IMG/VR virus record: IMGVR_UViG_3300046751_001135
Coordinates: 1 to 57,978 of that record
DNA length: 57,978 bases
Source of the DNA: a virus
Reading direction: 5' to 3' (one strand)
Part shown: positions 56,426 to 57,978 of the stretch, one piece after another
Layout of the letters: each line of letters starts with the position of its first letter
Position numbering within the stretch: position 1 is the first letter of the stretch
The notes under the pieces: model-generated
What the model was told of the DNA's origin: nothing
What the model saw: the letters and a program-made list of their open reading frames with translations, nothing else
The model's database searches: none
Position numbers and translations under genes: made by a program

Positions 56426-56806
56426 ATGAAAAAAAGAAAAGCCAATACAAAAAAAGAATTAAAATACATTGATGGCAAAAGCCATGAAAACAGTAACTCA
56501 ATTAATGGGGTGAGGAGTTTAGAAGATCTTATGCGCACACCAGGCACATATGAAAAATTTAAAAGCTCAAGTGAAGAAGAGTTTGATGAAAAAATAGCAT
56601 CAATGTCTTTACCAGAGCTTCAATCCTTAGCTGTAGGAGCTGGCGTTTTCCCTTCTGGGAACAGAACAACGTTAAAAAATAAATTAAAAAAAGAGTTTAA
56701 GAAAGAAAAATTCTCTGGTAAAGGTAGGGTTTTTTCTAGTTCTGCGCCAATTCTAGATAAATCAAAATTATCTAAAGAGCAAAAAAAACTTTTTAACTTA
56801 AGTTAA
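56426..56806 (+). CDS. SAP-like domain protein
   Basis: 126 residues, very basic. MSLPELQSLAVGAGVFPSGN followed by a TTLKNKLKKEF helix fits a SAP/HeH-type helix-extension-helix nucleic-acid-binding motif. It may bind DNA in the head or neck. Confidence 0.6.
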   Translation: MKKRKANTKKELKYIDGKSHENSNSINGVRSLEDLMRTPGTYEKFKSSSEEEFDEKIASMSLPELQSLAVGAGVFPSGNRTTLKNKLKKEFKKEKFSGKGRVFSSSAPILDKSKLSKEQKKLFNLS

Positions 56807-56819
56807 ACTTAATTATGAG

Positions 56820-57978
56820 ATGAGTCAAATTCATGATATCGCTCGAAAAATATATTCTACAGAGTTTTATGACGATTCATCTAAAGATGGTGGAAAAAAC
56901 TTAATCAACTCTATTTCTGCTTGGCTTGAGACGAATATAGGCCAGCTTAATATATTAATACATTCAGAATATCGGGTTACTGAAAACCTTGATGTTTGTC
57001 CTAGGTTAGGTCCAGAAGAAATAGCTATATTTATTCAGTTATATTTAAAAGAATATTATAAGCGAAAAAGTCAAGCTGTACTTAAGAATGTTACAGAAAG
57101 CGATGTCAGTACTGGCGAATCATCTTTTTCAATGTCTGATTGGATTGAACTGAGAGAAGGAGATTCTCAGATAAAAAGACAGTCATTAATTTCAACGCCT
57201 CAACAAAAAATTCAAGCAGCTCAAGCTTATAAAAGCATATCTGCAGAAGCTGACGTAAAAATAAAAGAGTTTGTTCAATATTATAATATATATAAATCTT
57301 TACCTAGACAAGTTCTTGAAGAAGGTTTTTCAGGAAAAGCTTCTTGTTTAAATAACAAACATGGATGCGAAACTGAAGAATATAAATGTTATACAAAAAC
57401 TCAAACAGAAACAGTATTTTATACTCCAACAAAAACTCATGAGTGTCACGAGGGTCACACTCCAACGATAACTGAGACGGAAAAAAAAACTGTAGTTAAA
57501 ACCAACACTGAAACCGAAACAGATACATCTACTAATACTGAGACTCAAACAGAGACTATAACCAATACTGAGACTCAAACAGGTACATCTACTAATACTG
57601 AGACTCAAACAGATACATCTACTAATACTGAGACTCAAACAGAGACTATAACCAATACTGAGACTCAAACAGATACATCTACTAATACTGAGACTCAAAC
57701 AGATACATCTACCAACACTGAGACTCAAACAGATACATCTACCAACACTGAGACTCAAACAGATACATCTACCAACACTGAGACTCAAACAGAGACTATA
57801 ACCAATACTGAGACTCAAACAGGTACATCTACTAATACTGAGACTCAAACAGAGACTATAACCAATACTGAGACTCAAACAGATACATCTACCAACACTG
57901 AGACTCAAACAGAGACTATAACCAATACTCAGACTCAAACAGATACATCTACCAACACTGAGACTCAAACAGAGACAT
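56820..57978 (+). CDS. Repeat-rich virion-type protein, 3' end outside window
   Basis: The frame from ATG 56820 is open to the window edge (386 codons). The first 180 residues form a non-repetitive domain (RKIYSTEFYDD...WLETNIGQLNILIHSEY), perhaps a neck or adaptor protein. A Cys/His-rich bridge follows, then at least 15 ten-residue repeats of type TNTETQT(E/D/G)T(I/S). The low-complexity Thr/Glu array looks like a flexible stalk or fibre. No function can be assigned. Confidence 0.75.
   Translation, partial: MSQIHDIARKIYSTEFYDDSSKDGGKNLINSISAWLETNIGQLNILIHSEYRVTENLDVCPRLGPEEIAIFIQLYLKEYYKRKSQAVLKNVTESDVSTGESSFSMSDWIELREGDSQIKRQSLISTPQQKIQAAQAYKSISAEADVKIKEFVQYYNIYKSLPRQVLEEGFSGKASCLNNKHGCETEEYKCYTKTQTETVFYTPTKTHECHEGHTPTITETEKKTVVKTNTETETDTSTNTETQTETITNTETQTGTSTNTETQTDTSTNTETQTETITNTETQTDTSTNTETQTDTSTNTETQTDTSTNTETQTDTSTNTETQTETITNTETQTGTSTNTETQTETITNTETQTDTSTNTETQTETITNTQTQTDTSTNTETQTET
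57501..57978 (+). repeat. 30-bp tandem repeat array (15.9 copies or more)
   Basis: Unit ACNAANACTGAGACTCAAAC plus CAGAGACTATA- or AGATACATCT-type ends, always 30 bases and in frame. Variants encode TETI, TDTS and TGTS endings. The array continues past the window. Confidence 0.95.

Noticed and set aside
57348-57968. 206-residue leftward ORF of SLSVGRCIC-type repeats
   Set aside because: It is the antisense reading of the 30-bp tandem array. The plus frame from 56820 has a non-repetitive domain and continues the late operon.
57501-57978. CRISPR-like array
   Set aside because: Units of 30 bases are contiguous with no spacers and code in frame, so this is a coding minisatellite.

Overview
The window is a compact, AT-rich tailed-phage genome segment (Caudoviricetes). 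The evidence is a run of late genes in canonical order (PhoH-like ATPase, sigma-like factor, terminase large subunit, portal, prohead protease/scaffold fusion, decoration-like protein, HK97-fold-type major capsid protein), rIIA/rIIB homologues, dense overlapping small genes and a phage-carried tRNA. rIIA/rIIB, UV endonuclease, GP88-type and sulfotransferase genes fit a large, probably myovirus-like phage of an aquatic bacterium. The host cannot be named from the sequence. No DNA polymerase, primase, integrase or lysis enzyme was recognised.

Layout. (1) 1-8 kb: a truncated exostosin-like glycosyltransferase, then leftward RuvB-like ATPase and AT-hook genes, then rightward UV-damage endonuclease, a large SF2 helicase with seven C-terminal repeat units, and a macrodomain protein. 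(2) 8-22.7 kb: about 50 small genes, mostly unrecognised, among them a sulfotransferase, HNH endonuclease, AbrB-like protein, PD-(D/E)XK-like nuclease, SprT-like metalloprotease and tRNA-Cys(GCA). (3) 22.7-26.4 kb: rIIA and rIIB, each with its own promoter. (4) 26.5-30.2 kb: a very AT-rich non-coding stretch, a leftward mini-operon, then small, exported and lipoprotein genes and a second exostosin-like glycosyltransferase. (5) 30.2-30.6 kb: a strong candidate for an independent structured RNA with its own promoter and terminator. (6) 30.6-41.2 kb: short operons, rightward up to 38.3 kb and leftward beyond, separated by nine copies of a 60-70 bp hairpin element. (7) 41.4-58 kb: the late morphogenesis operon, ending inside a virion-type protein gene made of 30-bp tandem repeats.

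Expression logic. Almost every early or middle transcription unit starts with a host-like promoter, TTGACA-like then 17 bp then TAnnnT. In most, the start ATG lies only 6-7 bases past the -10 box, so the mRNAs should be leaderless. These promoters were used to choose several start codons. Many -35 boxes overlap the TGA stop of the previous gene or are encoded in its last codons. Genes inside operons are joined by 4-20 base overlaps. The late block lacks this promoter. Its gaps longer than 45 bp, apart from one created by a duplication, carry a GTGTAA motif that may be the target of the phage sigma-like factor.
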